Origin: Adiantum capillus-veneris
Lineage: Eukaryota; Streptophyta; Polypodiopsida; Polypodiales; Pteridaceae
Direction of reading: 5' to 3'
Length of the DNA: 64,000 nucleotides
Assembly (NCBI GenBank): GCA_014529385.2
Contig: CM043956.1
Coordinates: 60,893,120 to 60,957,119 of the forward strand
The position numbers were made by a program, and so were the translations under genes. A model generated the notes under the pieces. The model did no database searches, had not been told where the DNA came from, and saw only the letters and a list, made by a program, of their open reading frames with translations. Positions 45,830 through 56,172 of this stretch are shown in pieces (position 1 is the first letter of the stretch; every line of letters begins with the position of its first letter).

Positions 45830-48800
45830 CTTCATGAGCTAAAGTTTTTAGTCCTCTATGCATTGACCGTTTTGTTGCATTGCTTACATTTGCCATTACA
45901 GTAGGGCTGCCTTTTATACTTGCTTCATTTTTTTAGCTTACCCAACCTAATCAAGTAAGCATTTTGTGCTATAGTTCTCAAAAATTTCACTCAAGAAAAA
46001 GTCACGCTCGGTTTTTTTGGCTCGGCATATGGATTTCCTCTGAAGTTAGCAAGAGTGTGAGTGTGTGTGGTGTGTACACTTGCTAAGAAAAGGGGCAGGG
46101 GAGGTGGGAGTTTTTCAACCTTAGCAAGTGTGGATATGCGTATGAGCATGCATGAGTTGCACTATGGAGTGTTCACTTCTCATTGGTCAAGTTGTAGGCA
46201 TTTCACTAGAAGACTAGTGGCAATTGCATGGATTCAAAAGGAGGGGCTTGTTGGATTTTTCTCTCTCTTCTTCCTCATTCACACAATCTCAAGTGCAAGA
46301 GTGGCCAAGAACTCTCCCTCTCTCTCTCTCTCCCTCTCTCTCGATTGGGGTGTTTAGAGCTTGTGAAGGAGAGTTACACCATGGGATCTTGAAGAACACC
46401 ATGTCCTTGGTTCAAGGAAAGCTCTGCAAAGGCAAGTTGTATTGTAATCAAAGCTCTCATTGAGAGAGAATCATAATACAAAGACCTTTTGGAGGCGGGA
46501 TCGGCTCCAAGAAATCCGGTCCTCATCATCAAGTTGTCAATATTAATTGTGGTATCCTCTTTGAATTATGTGCATGGTTATACTGTTCTAATGTGTGAAT
46601 GTGCAATGAAATCAGTCTGGCATAGCCTCTAGTCTCCTCTAAAGAATTCTCTTAAGGAAAACTCTCTCCTTTCATAAAATAATTTTTGTTGAATTTAAAG
46701 TAAGTATTAGACTCTTTGACGTGTACTAGGGTTCTTGTGATCTAGTCGTGGGGGTCCATTCCTCAAACATGAAGCCATTGGCCCTTCCCCCCCTTGCTTC
46801 CCTTGGAAAATTGGAACTCCACGCCAAGTATGCTACTTGATATTTTGAGGGGGTTAAACTTAAAGTACTCACCTCCCCATTGGTCACATAAAATTTTAGT
46901 ATGGAAGACCTTGTGGAATGAATAGAGAGACTACATTTTTGATCGGTAATTGTGTTTGTGATTATGTGTCTTGTAGACCCTTTATGACTTGTCCTCAAAA
47001 ATAGACATATACCCTCCTTACTAGCATCTCCCCAATCAAGGTTGAGAGGAAGGGTCTATGTGGAGGAGGTGGCATATAAGTGACTTCAGGGTCTAACTTT
47101 GGTTCTCCATCGATACGACCCTAGTAGTGGGAGCACTAAACCCCCTTGGGTCCCCATAAGGGGCCAATGGTGCCATCCTTCGTGCATAGGTTTCATCTGG
47201 GTTGGCAAAAGAGTTGATGGCCCTTGGTGGAGGCTCACTTTGAGTATGAGCATCCTTATGGAAAAGCTAGCCACATGGGTCCATGGCTTTGGGCACTCGA
47301 GTCTTGAAAAAGATGGTATCTTTTCCATGTTTGATTAGATGGTTGCCTTTATCTTCCACTACCACCAAGGGTGGAGATAGAGAATGGTGTCCTTCCACTA
47401 TTCTTGCTAATTGAGTCTAGTCATCCATTGTATAGATGTCTCTGCCAAAACACTAGTATAAGAAAATAAAATGCATTAATAACGGATGTTTCTATTCTCA
47501 TCCAAGCTATCAATTGTTGAAGCCATAGATAACATGTCACAAGAGGTAGTTTTCTTTGAATCGGACACCACCTCGTCCTCAAGGATGGTCCTTGGAAGAT
47601 CCTTGGAAGGCCCTTACCGACTATTGTGTGTAGAGGTACAAGGTGTCATTGTAGATCCAGAAGCCAGTGTGGTGTCCCATCGGACCTAAGATGCATGAAG
47701 TGCTTCAAGGAACCCTACTCTTCTCTTTCCCTAGCATGATTCTTTTTAAAAAAATATTTTGGGTACTTTTTTTTGGGGGGGGGGGGGGGGGTTTGTGGAT
47801 GCAAATAGGTGGATGTGTACTTTGGGGGTTTGAATATGCTTGTTAGAGTCCTTGGTTAGAGATTAGATGTGTTTTTTTAAGACTTAGATTGTTTTGAATT
47901 GCCAGCCAAATGCTCATGTCATTTTTGGTAGCTCATATCGTTTTGTGCACATGTCAATTTTTTCATCACCAACAGGTCCCAAGCCTTGAAAGGAGAGCCC
48001 AAAAGAGTCAAAGAAAAGTATTGCCAAAAACCTCAGTTATCCAAAATAATATGAGCCCATATTGTTCTTTGCAGGAGGCTAAGAATTTTGGCAAAATAAC
48101 GCAAGATTGGGCACCTTGGATGTACCAATTCACTAGCAAAATCTGAATTTTGACTTGATATTTTACCCAGATGTTTTGCACAACTGATGTCCAAATGAGG
48201 CTTTATGTGTCGCTAGGGGTCAAAGACCACACTAGCCTACTTTTGATCCAAAATCCCCCTTGCTGTAAAAAAAGATCTGAGTGCTCAAAAATGATATGAG
48301 TAGCCCAAAACGATTTGAGCAATAGAGTTGATTTTGGTGATATTATCCTACTTTTTGGTGAAAAAAATACTCTCTAGGGCTGATCTTAGTATTGATGGAA
48401 GACATGTAACCACCTTTGGATTTTGGGATGCAAAAACAAGAAAATTTTAGTGCTTTTGTCATTTTCTTGAAAAAACTCTTTGTTAAAAAGGTAAAAAGCA
48501 ATTTTTAATACACTACTTCCTATGCACTTGTTGAATCAAAACCCTATCTACTTTCAAACTTAAGACATCCGTTCCTAACCTACTTCTAATCGTCGGGAGG
48601 AAATCTCAACCGCAACGGTCATTTTTTTGAGGGTTTGTGAGCCTCCTACAACTCGAATATGGTGATTAATCCTAAATCCTAATATAATTCTAATCTAATT
48701 AATGAAGATGCAACCGAGAAGTGTGAAATGAAAGCAACAATGCATCATCTTAATCTTTGTTCTTCTTTCACTTCCTGATAGTAGTGCCAAAATAGGGTTG

Positions 48801-49935
48801 TGCGGCCATGATAGTATAGCATCACACTGACTGACTTAAATGTCAATCCGATGAAAGTTAACCTTATCCTAGAGTGTGAAACTATCTACACACGCCACTA
48901 CATTGGTGGTCTCGAGAGATGTGCCATCCACATTGTTAGCTCAACCAAATCTACCCTTAGACGTACACATCTGGAACTGTATGCTTACCCTTTCTTGCTT
49001 ATGCAATGCTCACACCATCAAATGCACAATGAAACCTGACCAATGCAAAATGAAGTGATGTAGCTACGCCATACAAGCATCAATCATGCTATGTATGTGC
49101 ATAAGTGAGAAAACAAGCGTGCCACCTAGCCTTTTCTATTTTACGCACAACCTAGGGCATCGTCATTCACACAAAAAGCAATGATTTAACACTCGAATGA
49201 TGAAGCACATTTGATTAGATTCTTCAAATATACATGCACTAAACAAGGTGAATTTCATTGGACCCTTCAGGCTCCAAAATTGGTAATTCATACAAGCCTT
49301 GAGCTTTCTCTCTCTAGTTTGTGGAACTTTCCAAAATACCCCCAATATTTTGTCAAAAATTCCCAAAATGCCCCCCTCAAAGGTAGTTATCCCCTTTGAG
49401 ATCACATTTTGGTCTTCTTCACAGTTCGCTATTCTCATAGAGGAAAAATATTGGTACAATTCATAATTTCAATCATCATGCATAAGGAAATATGTGGGAG
49501 CCAAAGAATACAAGCCGACAACTCCTTGGAGTGGATGAAGAAGCTCTTTGATTTTCACAAAGTGAGCTTGATGTGATTAACTCTTAAACTTTGGAACCCT
49601 CAAAATAAGCTAAAAGTGGCAATTTATCAAAATAAAGCTTAGAAACTAAGGTTCACATTTGATCGGCCAAATCTGGTTAATTATAGTTATATTTCTTGAT
49701 TTTTGGGCTCTGAGAGTTTCAGATAGATACAAGACAATTCCCCAAGCTTCATGACCAACTTCTACGATTCTCTATACCAAACCTTGGGCTTTTGCATAGC
49801 TATCTTTAAAAATATTTAGATAAATGGGCTTGGATAGTTACAACCATGTAGTGGCGTGCCTGCAAAATAATACAAAGTTGGTGTCCATCTTTGGACTTTT
49901 GCATCCCCTTTAGCCCATGACTTCCATTTTTTAAC
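45830..49935. other. Stretch without a recognisable gene
   Basis: No coding region could be supported. It has a (CT)n-like run at 46,315-46,342, a 17-base G tract at 47,775-47,791 and several T-rich or A-rich runs. The frames on both strands at 47,086-47,338 have no recognisable motif. Confidence 0.45.
47775..47791. repeat. Poly-G tract, 17 bases
   Basis: Seventeen Gs preceded by eight Ts. It is the counterpart of the poly-C tract at 18,841 and similarly liable to length errors. Confidence 0.9.
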
Positions 49936-49939
49936 TTCT

Positions 49940-50650
49940 TTAGCAGCTACTCCATGGCTTTGGCATACATGTTGCGTGCCCATTGCGTGTGTGCACTTAT
50001 GGGCACATGTGTAGATGGTTTGGTTGTTGGTGGCAATCATGAAGCTAAGGTTGAGCGTGTAAAGAGCCTCTTAAAGCAGGAGTTTGCTATGAAGAATTTG
50101 GGAGATCTACGTTACTTTTTGGGCACTGAGATTAGACAAGTGCAATGTGCATTGAGAGTCAGCTTATACAGCTTCCCAAGAATCCACACTTGGATGCAAT
50201 CAGATGCACATTGCACTGTGTGAGTGCTACCTTGGTTGTGCACTCTTTTATGATGTCGACATGGAGGTGCAATGCTATGGGTACACATCTACAGGTTGGG
50301 ATGGTATTCTATTTGATCATAGGCCGGTTATGTTTTCACTTGGGGGTGCTATTATCACATGGACCAGCAAGAGCAACCCACATTTGCTTTGTCGAGTACA
50401 GAGTTGAGCATACAAGTTCACATGTCGGTTATTATCTATTGTGACAACCTTAACACCGTACAGTTTACACGGAACCCAATGTTCCATGCAAGGATGAAGC
50501 ACAATGTAGTGCTTTACCACTTCATCAAAGATAGGGTCCTTGTTGGTGACATCAACCTCAGGTACATGAGGACATACGAGTAGGTTACATACATTTTCAC
50601 GAAGACCTTAGGAGCACACAAGTTGAGACAATTTTGAGCTATGCTTGGAG
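49940..50650 (+). mobile_element. Copia RT and RNase H remnant
   Basis: Plus-strand text has VDGLVVGGNHEAKVERV and MKNLGDLRYFLGTEI (the end of RT), then WTSKSNPH, CDNLNTVQFTRNPMFHARMKH and FIKDRVLVGDINL, as in copia RNase H. It is a different lineage from the intact copia copy and is broken. No LTR was found next to it. Confidence 0.7.
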
Positions 50651-51743
50651 TATGAGAGATGGCATTGAGCTTGAGTGAGAATGTCGAGATATCAAGCTCA
50701 ACACATGGTATGCCTAGATGACTTCTCACCTACGTATCATTGGCATGGGAGAGTGGACACGAGGATCATCAAGAGTGGTAATACAACCAGACTTCATGGA
50801 CATGGTCTATCGACCAAGAGTGATGGCCACTTACCTTGCCAACTCACTCACTAAAGGTTTCACATTGATCGTTGTATGTAGTTCTCATTATGTCATATTT
50901 CTCAATTATGTTTTATAGACCTTATCATTATTTTGTGTAGTGAAGAAGAAGAACCAACTTTGTGCCTCCAACTCCATTGTGTGCTCTCTTGCTTGTGTTT
51001 GTGTTTGTGTGCGAGCTCAAGCTCTCTCCTTCTCTATCTCTATGTACATAATTGGGGGCATGTGAGTAGAGTGTAACGTGAACCACTTGGGAGGTGCGTG
51101 GTGCCAAGTGATGTCACCGTAGTAGTACATATTGAAGAAAATTTAGGTGTGTTCTCATTACTCGAGAAAATAAGGCTCTCTGTAGGGTAGCCTTGCATTG
51201 GTGGTAGTATCTCTTAGCTTCCAAATTCAAAATGTTGGGCTACTCCTTTTTAGCCCCTTTTCTTGGGTTCTATGGTCTTAACACCTCATTTTTTGCTTTC
51301 TGTTTTGTCTCTTTCTTGGGACCTTAGACTCTTCTAGAAACATTGCACTCCCCTTTGGTAGGGCAGTGTCAACAAAATGTAGTGAGCGTAATTTGTGGCA
51401 ATGTATACACTATAAGGCCCAAGTTAGATTGGAGGCCATGTATGAAATGTCAAGCCTATCTCCATAGTGATGTAGAAAACACAACCAGAGTACGTTGCTG
51501 CTTGACGCTCATGCTATCACACCAAGTGGCTATGGAAACCATCCATCATCGTTCTAAATTTTGTTTCTTCAACGAATGAGCAAGGTTTCTATTACATGCT
51601 TGCACCTTGGGCGAGAGTTGGGCACCCACAGAAAAATCAACTAAATTGGACATGACCTGGCTCATGGCTGCCTTCAACCATTTCATACTAGACCGTCCAT
51701 CGAGTGTTACCTTTGCCCATTTTGGTAGCTTCATTTCGCACAG
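50651..51743. other. Stretch upstream of the deacetylase exon
   Basis: No gene seen. It should contain the promoter and 5' UTR of the HDA8-type gene. I could not identify a convincing TATA box or start site, and give none. Confidence 0.4.
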
Positions 51744-51990
51744 ATGGCGATGGCGAGGGTAGGCGTTTTCTGGCACGAGGACATGCTGACAAAGCATGAC
51801 TTGGGAAGGGGAGTGTTTGACACGTTATCCGACCCTGGTTTCTTGGACGTGCTGGAGCCCCATCCTGAGAATGCAGACCGTCTCCGCAACATGCTCTCCA
51901 TTCTTCGCAGGGGCCCCCTCTCCCCTCATCTCTCTTGGTATCTAGGGCGACCTGCTTCTACCTCTGAGCTCCTCTCCTTCCATTCTCCTG
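51744..51990 (+). CDS. HDA8: First coding exon of an HDA8-type histone deacetylase
   Basis: The ATG at 51,744 opens a frame of 82 residues: FWHEDMLTKHDLGRGVFDTL, GFLDVLEPHPENADRLRNML, RRGPLSPHLSWYLGRPA, ELLSFHSP. I recognise this as the N-terminus of plant HDA8-type deacetylases (Arabidopsis At1g08460), which remove acetyl groups from lysines. It ends at GTAAGT (51,991), a good splice donor, leaving one base of a split codon (phase 1). In the family the next residues are E-Y-I, and G plus two bases of the next exon could supply the E. The catalytic residues lie in later exons, which I do not find in this window. The start is supported by its fit to the family N-terminus. Confidence 0.8.
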
Positions 51991-52198
51991 GTAAGTACGT
52001 TGGGTATGTGTGCTTACGAGAGAATCACATTGCATTATGCACCCCCACAATGGTTTCTTTTACATTCATCATATAGGCTACCTTGATGTTTATATAGCTC
52101 ACACCTTGTTAGCCCAGTTTTGTACTTCCTCTGGGTGATAGGCCATCGTGCATCTCCAAAGGTCTCTTATGTGCACAGAATATAGCCCCTTTTCTCGC

Positions 52199-52309
<111 letters not shown>

Positions 52310-52540
52310 AAAGAAAGAAAGAAAGATTTTTAACGTCTATGTCAAGCCGAAATCGGCCTATGAGACAAATCAAATGTACATGGTGTGTATGTCATCCGTC
52401 TATCGGAAAGACAAATGAAACAAAACTGATACAAAACTGAACTGAATGTAGGTAGTGGAGTATCTGAGGAGGGATGGAGCTCTATCCCTAGGGGTATATG
52501 CATGTCTATATGCTCAAGGTAGTACAATCATGAGAATGCA

Positions 52541-52957
52541 TCAAGCTATCGAGCTCCATCCTGTACTAATGGGGGGATGTAAGATGTGGTACATGGGCGG
52601 GTCTGGTGCCAAGGCTACCCGGATGAAAGCTGTCGGGTAGGCCCTCATCTGAGCCACTCGCTCCTCAGTGGCACGGCGCTCCCGGGCTCGGATCTCGATC
52701 TGTCGGTGGTGGGAGCTCGCGCCCCTGTAGCCTGTGACTCGTGGTCGTCGTCTAGCTCGGCTCACCTCTGCCTGTGGGAGTGTCACTCCCCTCTGAGTGT
52801 CTGGTGAGGGAGGGGCGGCAATCCTCTGAAAGAAGTCTGTGAGCTGCGACTGTCTCCCCTCTGTCTGTGTAGCTGTGTGTGGCTGTAGTAGTGTGTCCCG
52901 ATGGCTCTGTATCTCTAGTAAGAAACGTCCGAGCTGTCTTTGATCTCGAGAGTCCAT
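52541..52957 (-). CDS. LINE 1 C-terminal end, in a shifted frame
   Basis: A 138-residue frame with MDSRDQRQLGRFLLEIQSHR followed by a glutamine and arginine-rich basic tail. It appears to be the natural C-terminus of the LINE protein, because the region after the cysteine motif of the RT frame continues sensibly only in this frame (text such as TEIRGRYEALF, then REIMDSRDQR). So a one-base frame change lies near 53,030, within the cysteine-histidine motif. Confidence 0.65.
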   Translation of the reverse strand: MDSRDQRQLGRFLLEIQSHRDTLLQPHTATQTEGRQSQLTDFFQRIAAPPSPDTQRGVTLPQAEVSRARRRPRVTGYRGASSHHRQIEIRARERRATEERVAQMRAYPTAFIRVALAPDPPMYHILHPPISTGWSSIA

Positions 52958-55326
52958 GATCTCTCGGAGAGTGGGCTGTCCTCTGAATAAGGCCTCATAC
53001 CTGCCTCTGATCTCAGTGTATGCTCTGCATCTACAAAGTGCTCCTCACTCTCCACCTCCTCTGTGCAGGCTCTGCAGACTCGCTCCTCCCTGGGAACACC
53101 AGTATGTCTCCCGATCTCAATCTCTAACCTGTGTGAAGCCACTCTCAGCTGACCAATCGCCACCCGTGAGCTATGTGGCATATATGTGTCCATGTAGCGT
53201 GGTCTCTGTATGAACCCCCCGGACAATATGGTGAGAAACTGGTCTCTGTAATCTGACATCCTCGTCCCCAAGCCAGGTGACTCCCAGACTCTCCTAGTGT
53301 ATAGCTGCCACAGATCCTGTCTCAATACCAAGTTCCTCTCACTGCGAGAGAGGTGAACATATGGTGAGTGGGGGTCGTACTGGAATGGTGGTAGGCTCTC
53401 CATGTCAAGACTGTGTCCCTCAAACCATGCTCTGACCTGTGAGTAACATGCTCTCTCATGCCCACTCTCTGATAGCTGTATAGCTGCCTCAAATGCTCTA
53501 TGAGTAAGTCTGTCAGGAGGTAGCTCTCTCATCCTCTGGATGAAGCAGACTGTCTGGAATAGTGCCTCTACAACCATAGGTGGTGTGGCGAGCTCGGCTC
53601 TAATAATGTCATGTGGCACTGTCTTCTTGCTGCGGAGCAAGCGTGAGATCATACATACCTGTGGCCTCTCAAGCTGTGTCCACTGGTCAGCTGTCAATCC
53701 TGGTGCCCATACTGCCGCCGAGTACATCAAGGCCGGGGTGACTAAGGTGTCGAAAAGCCACCCCTTCGTGCGGGGCTCCTGAAAGTGTGCCTGGTGGCAT
53801 CTCCGCTCTAGCATGGTCAGAGCTGCATATCCTCGGGTGAGCCTGTCAGCAGCAGCCTGCCTCATAGTGAAGGGTCCTGGTAGGCTGGTGAATGTGATGC
53901 CAAGGTAGACATAGGAGGTGACTACATCAACCTGTCCTCCTGCTGCTGTGAAGGTGGCAGCGCTCCTCACTGCACTGGATGTGTGAAAGATCATAACCTT
54001 GGTTTTGCCAAGGTTCACAATCAACCCCCTGTGTGTGCTGAATTCGTCCAAGGCCTCAAGATGGCGTTGCAAGCCCTCGGGTGACTCTGAAATCAACACA
54101 ATATCATCAGCATATAACATGATGTGGACCGGAGTACCTGCCAAGTCGCTCCCCTCTCCTCGTGCTCGCAGTATGTAGTTGGAGATCTCGTCGATGTAGA
54201 GCCCACAGAGTGTCGGGGAGAGTGGGCATCCTTGCTTAACACCAATGGTGCTAGCAATGGTCTCTGAAAAACCGCCTGGGCAACGAACTCGACCCGTCAC
54301 CCTCTCGTAGAGAGCATATATTGCCCAAATCATCTCTGTTGGTACCCCAATGCTGTGAAGGCGCTGGAAGAGTCTCTCGCGTGGGACTGTGTCAAAGGCC
54401 TTGCGGAAATCCACAAAGCAGCAGTAAAGCCTCTTCTTCCGCGCCTTTGCCCCATCGATGAGGCAGCGCAGAACGAAGATGTGATTAGTGGTGGAGAAAG
54501 CTCGTCTGAAACCTGCCTGGCCTGGAGCCCGTAAACCCTCGATCTCTGCGTAGCAGTTGAGCTGTGCCTCAAGTACTGCTCCATATAGCTTGGCCATCGT
54601 GTGGCCAATCATGATAGTCTTGTAGTTCCCTGGGTCCAGGGTGTCGCCAGATTTGTGGATAGGCACTATGGTGTGCTGTGTCCACTCCTCTGGGAAGCCC
54701 TCCCCTATAGCCCGGTTGAAGACATGTGCAATCAACGGGGCTATAGTGGAGGCCGCATAAATGATGTGCTCACTCTGTAATCCAGTATGGTCAGCTGATC
54801 GTCTGTGCTGCATGCGGCGTATGGCCCTCTCTACCATCTCTGTTGTAAAGGAGGAGCACGTGGGGCGTGGCTCGTGTGGCTGTGGGATAGGAGGCTGCCC
54901 TGGCACCTCATAAAGTCGCTCTGCATAATCATGCCATATCTGTGGATCCTCAATAGCTGTAGTCGGACGTGGCTCGCGCAGGGTGTGCCATGCCGTCGCG
55001 CTATCCATGCTCATGAATAGGCGGTATAGCTCAAGCTCCTGTGCCTCTTCGAATGCTCGCCGCTTTTGGCGTGTCAGCGTCTTCATATGCCGTCTGGCCT
55101 CTCTCTCTGTGATCTCTCCTAAGGCTCGCCGTGCACGGAGGCGTCGGTATAGCTCTCTGCACTCATCATCATACCAGCGGTTCTGAGGCATAGTCCCGGG
55201 GGAGGGGAGTGCGTCCTGTGTGAGTGGTGTGTGGAAAAGAGCTAATAGCTGAAGTGTGGAGAACGGAAGAGATATGTGATGTGAGAACTGAGAGTGGTGT
55301 GGATGGGTGGAGGAGGCATAGGCCAT
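52915..55326 (-). CDS. LINE 1 reverse transcriptase
   Basis: An 803-residue frame. The N-terminal part is a basic linker (NRWYDDECRELYRR, EAQELELYRLFMSMDS). The RT follows with SADHTGLQSEHI, GQAGFRRAFST, CCFVDFRKAFDT, IGVKQGCPLSPTL and LYADDIVLISES. Further on there is a thumb-like region (GKTKVMIF) and a C-terminal cysteine motif starting CRACTEEVESEEHFV. Such enzymes copy the element RNA directly at nicked chromosomal DNA. The frame begins out of register with the endonuclease: a frame change lies near 55,190 in a C/G-rich run, so the first 40 or so residues from 55,326 are probably not native. Confidence 0.88.
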   Translation of the reverse strand: MAYASSTHPHHSQFSHHISLPFSTLQLLALFHTPLTQDALPSPGTMPQNRWYDDECRELYRRLRARRALGEITEREARRHMKTLTRQKRRAFEEAQELELYRLFMSMDSATAWHTLREPRPTTAIEDPQIWHDYAERLYEVPGQPPIPQPHEPRPTCSSFTTEMVERAIRRMQHRRSADHTGLQSEHIIYAASTIAPLIAHVFNRAIGEGFPEEWTQHTIVPIHKSGDTLDPGNYKTIMIGHTMAKLYGAVLEAQLNCYAEIEGLRAPGQAGFRRAFSTTNHIFVLRCLIDGAKARKKRLYCCFVDFRKAFDTVPRERLFQRLHSIGVPTEMIWAIYALYERVTGRVRCPGGFSETIASTIGVKQGCPLSPTLCGLYIDEISNYILRARGEGSDLAGTPVHIMLYADDIVLISESPEGLQRHLEALDEFSTHRGLIVNLGKTKVMIFHTSSAVRSAATFTAAGGQVDVVTSYVYLGITFTSLPGPFTMRQAAADRLTRGYAALTMLERRCHQAHFQEPRTKGWLFDTLVTPALMYSAAVWAPGLTADQWTQLERPQVCMISRLLRSKKTVPHDIIRAELATPPMVVEALFQTVCFIQRMRELPPDRLTHRAFEAAIQLSESGHERACYSQVRAWFEGHSLDMESLPPFQYDPHSPYVHLSRSERNLVLRQDLWQLYTRRVWESPGLGTRMSDYRDQFLTILSGGFIQRPRYMDTYMPHSSRVAIGQLRVASHRLEIEIGRHTGVPREERVCRACTEEVESEEHFVDAEHTLRSEAGMRPYSEDSPLSERSWTLEIKDSSDVSY

Positions 55327-56143
55327 GCTCGACCTCGGCCGAGTAAAGAGAGGCTAGCTCATGTGTGAAATGGATGGTGGTGTGTGGAGTGTGTGCTGTG
55401 GAGCTGTGTGGGATGGTATCTCCGGTGATGGAGAAAGAGAGGTATGTGTGGTCGGCTCCGATGGGTATGGGTGGAATGGTGAAGGATGTGATAAGGTGTG
55501 TAGCCTCCGTGGGTCCCAGAATATAGTCGACTGTACTCCCCCCTCCCTCTGCAACTCCATGTGGCATACAAGTCAGGCCCCCTGAGGTGGGCCACTGGAC
55601 CATCCTGTTATAAATAACGAGACGGTGCTGGGAGCCAAGTCGAAGTAGATGTCGTCCGTAGGCTGTGACTGGAGCTCTGTCTGCTGTATCTCTCATAGTA
55701 GCCTCCTCATCTAGAGTGTGTAGTGCCTCTGGGTCCTCGTGGTCATATGCCTCACATTGCTCACTGCGCGTACGAGCATTGAAGTCTCCCATAAGGAAGA
55801 CTTCACCCAGTGTGGAGTACTCCATAATCTCCTCCGTGAGGCATGCGTACGGTGACTCCTGCTCAATAGGGGCGAATCTGGAGCCTGTGGGAGCAAAGTA
55901 GCAAAGGGCAATGTAGACGATCCTGTCTCGTGAGAGCTCGAGGCGAATCCACATGTAGCGGGCCTGTGGGTCCCGGGCAACAATCTGTAGTCTGCTGTGA
56001 AGCCCCTGTCTAAAGAGTATGGCCACTCCTCCTGAGCCGCGAGTGGTGTGCTGGCGCATAAATCCCCGATGTAGAGAATCCCACTGGACTCCCACTGGAA
56101 TCCGATGTAGAGACTCCCACTGGAATCCATGAGAGACTCCCAC
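55169..56143 (-). CDS. LINE 1 endonuclease, N-terminally incomplete
   Basis: A 324-residue frame whose residues from about 40 on read as an AP-type endonuclease: GGVAILFRQGL, FLMGDFNAR, STVDYILGP and GADHTYLSFSI. The first 35 residues come from the CTCCCACTGGAATCC array at the 5' end and are not part of the domain. The N-terminal catalytic part is missing. The last residues overlap the RT frame because of the frame change near 55,190. Confidence 0.82.
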   Translation of the reverse strand: MGVSHGFQWESLHRIPVGVQWDSLHRGFMRQHTTRGSGGVAILFRQGLHSRLQIVARDPQARYMWIRLELSRDRIVYIALCYFAPTGSRFAPIEQESPYACLTEEIMEYSTLGEVFLMGDFNARTRSEQCEAYDHEDPEALHTLDEEATMRDTADRAPVTAYGRHLLRLGSQHRLVIYNRMVQWPTSGGLTCMPHGVAEGGGSTVDYILGPTEATHLITSFTIPPIPIGADHTYLSFSITGDTIPHSSTAHTPHTTIHFTHELASLYSAEVEHGLCLLHPSTPLSVLTSHISSVLHTSAISSFPHTTHTGRTPLPRDYASEPLV

Positions 56144-56150
56144 TAGAATC
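56050..56150 (-). repeat. Short tandem pieces at the LINE 1 5' end
   Basis: On the plus strand the phrase TCCCACTGGAATCC or TCCCACTAGAATCC occurs four times in about 80 bases, with GATGTAGAGA twice. The pieces are copies of sequence at the edge of the LINE, as if reverse transcription had slipped or a 5' junction had been repaired by copying. Confidence 0.7.
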
Positions 56151-56152
56151 CA

Positions 56153-56172
56153 TGAGAGAGAGAGAGAGAGAG
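56153..56172. repeat. (AG)n tract between LINE 1 and LINE 2
   Basis: About ten AG units. It abuts the 5' end of LINE 1 on the left and the 3' end of LINE 2 on the right. Confidence 0.9.

Noticed and set aside
47086-47338. Opposing frames of about 80 residues
   Set aside because: Each is the shadow of the other and neither has a known motif.
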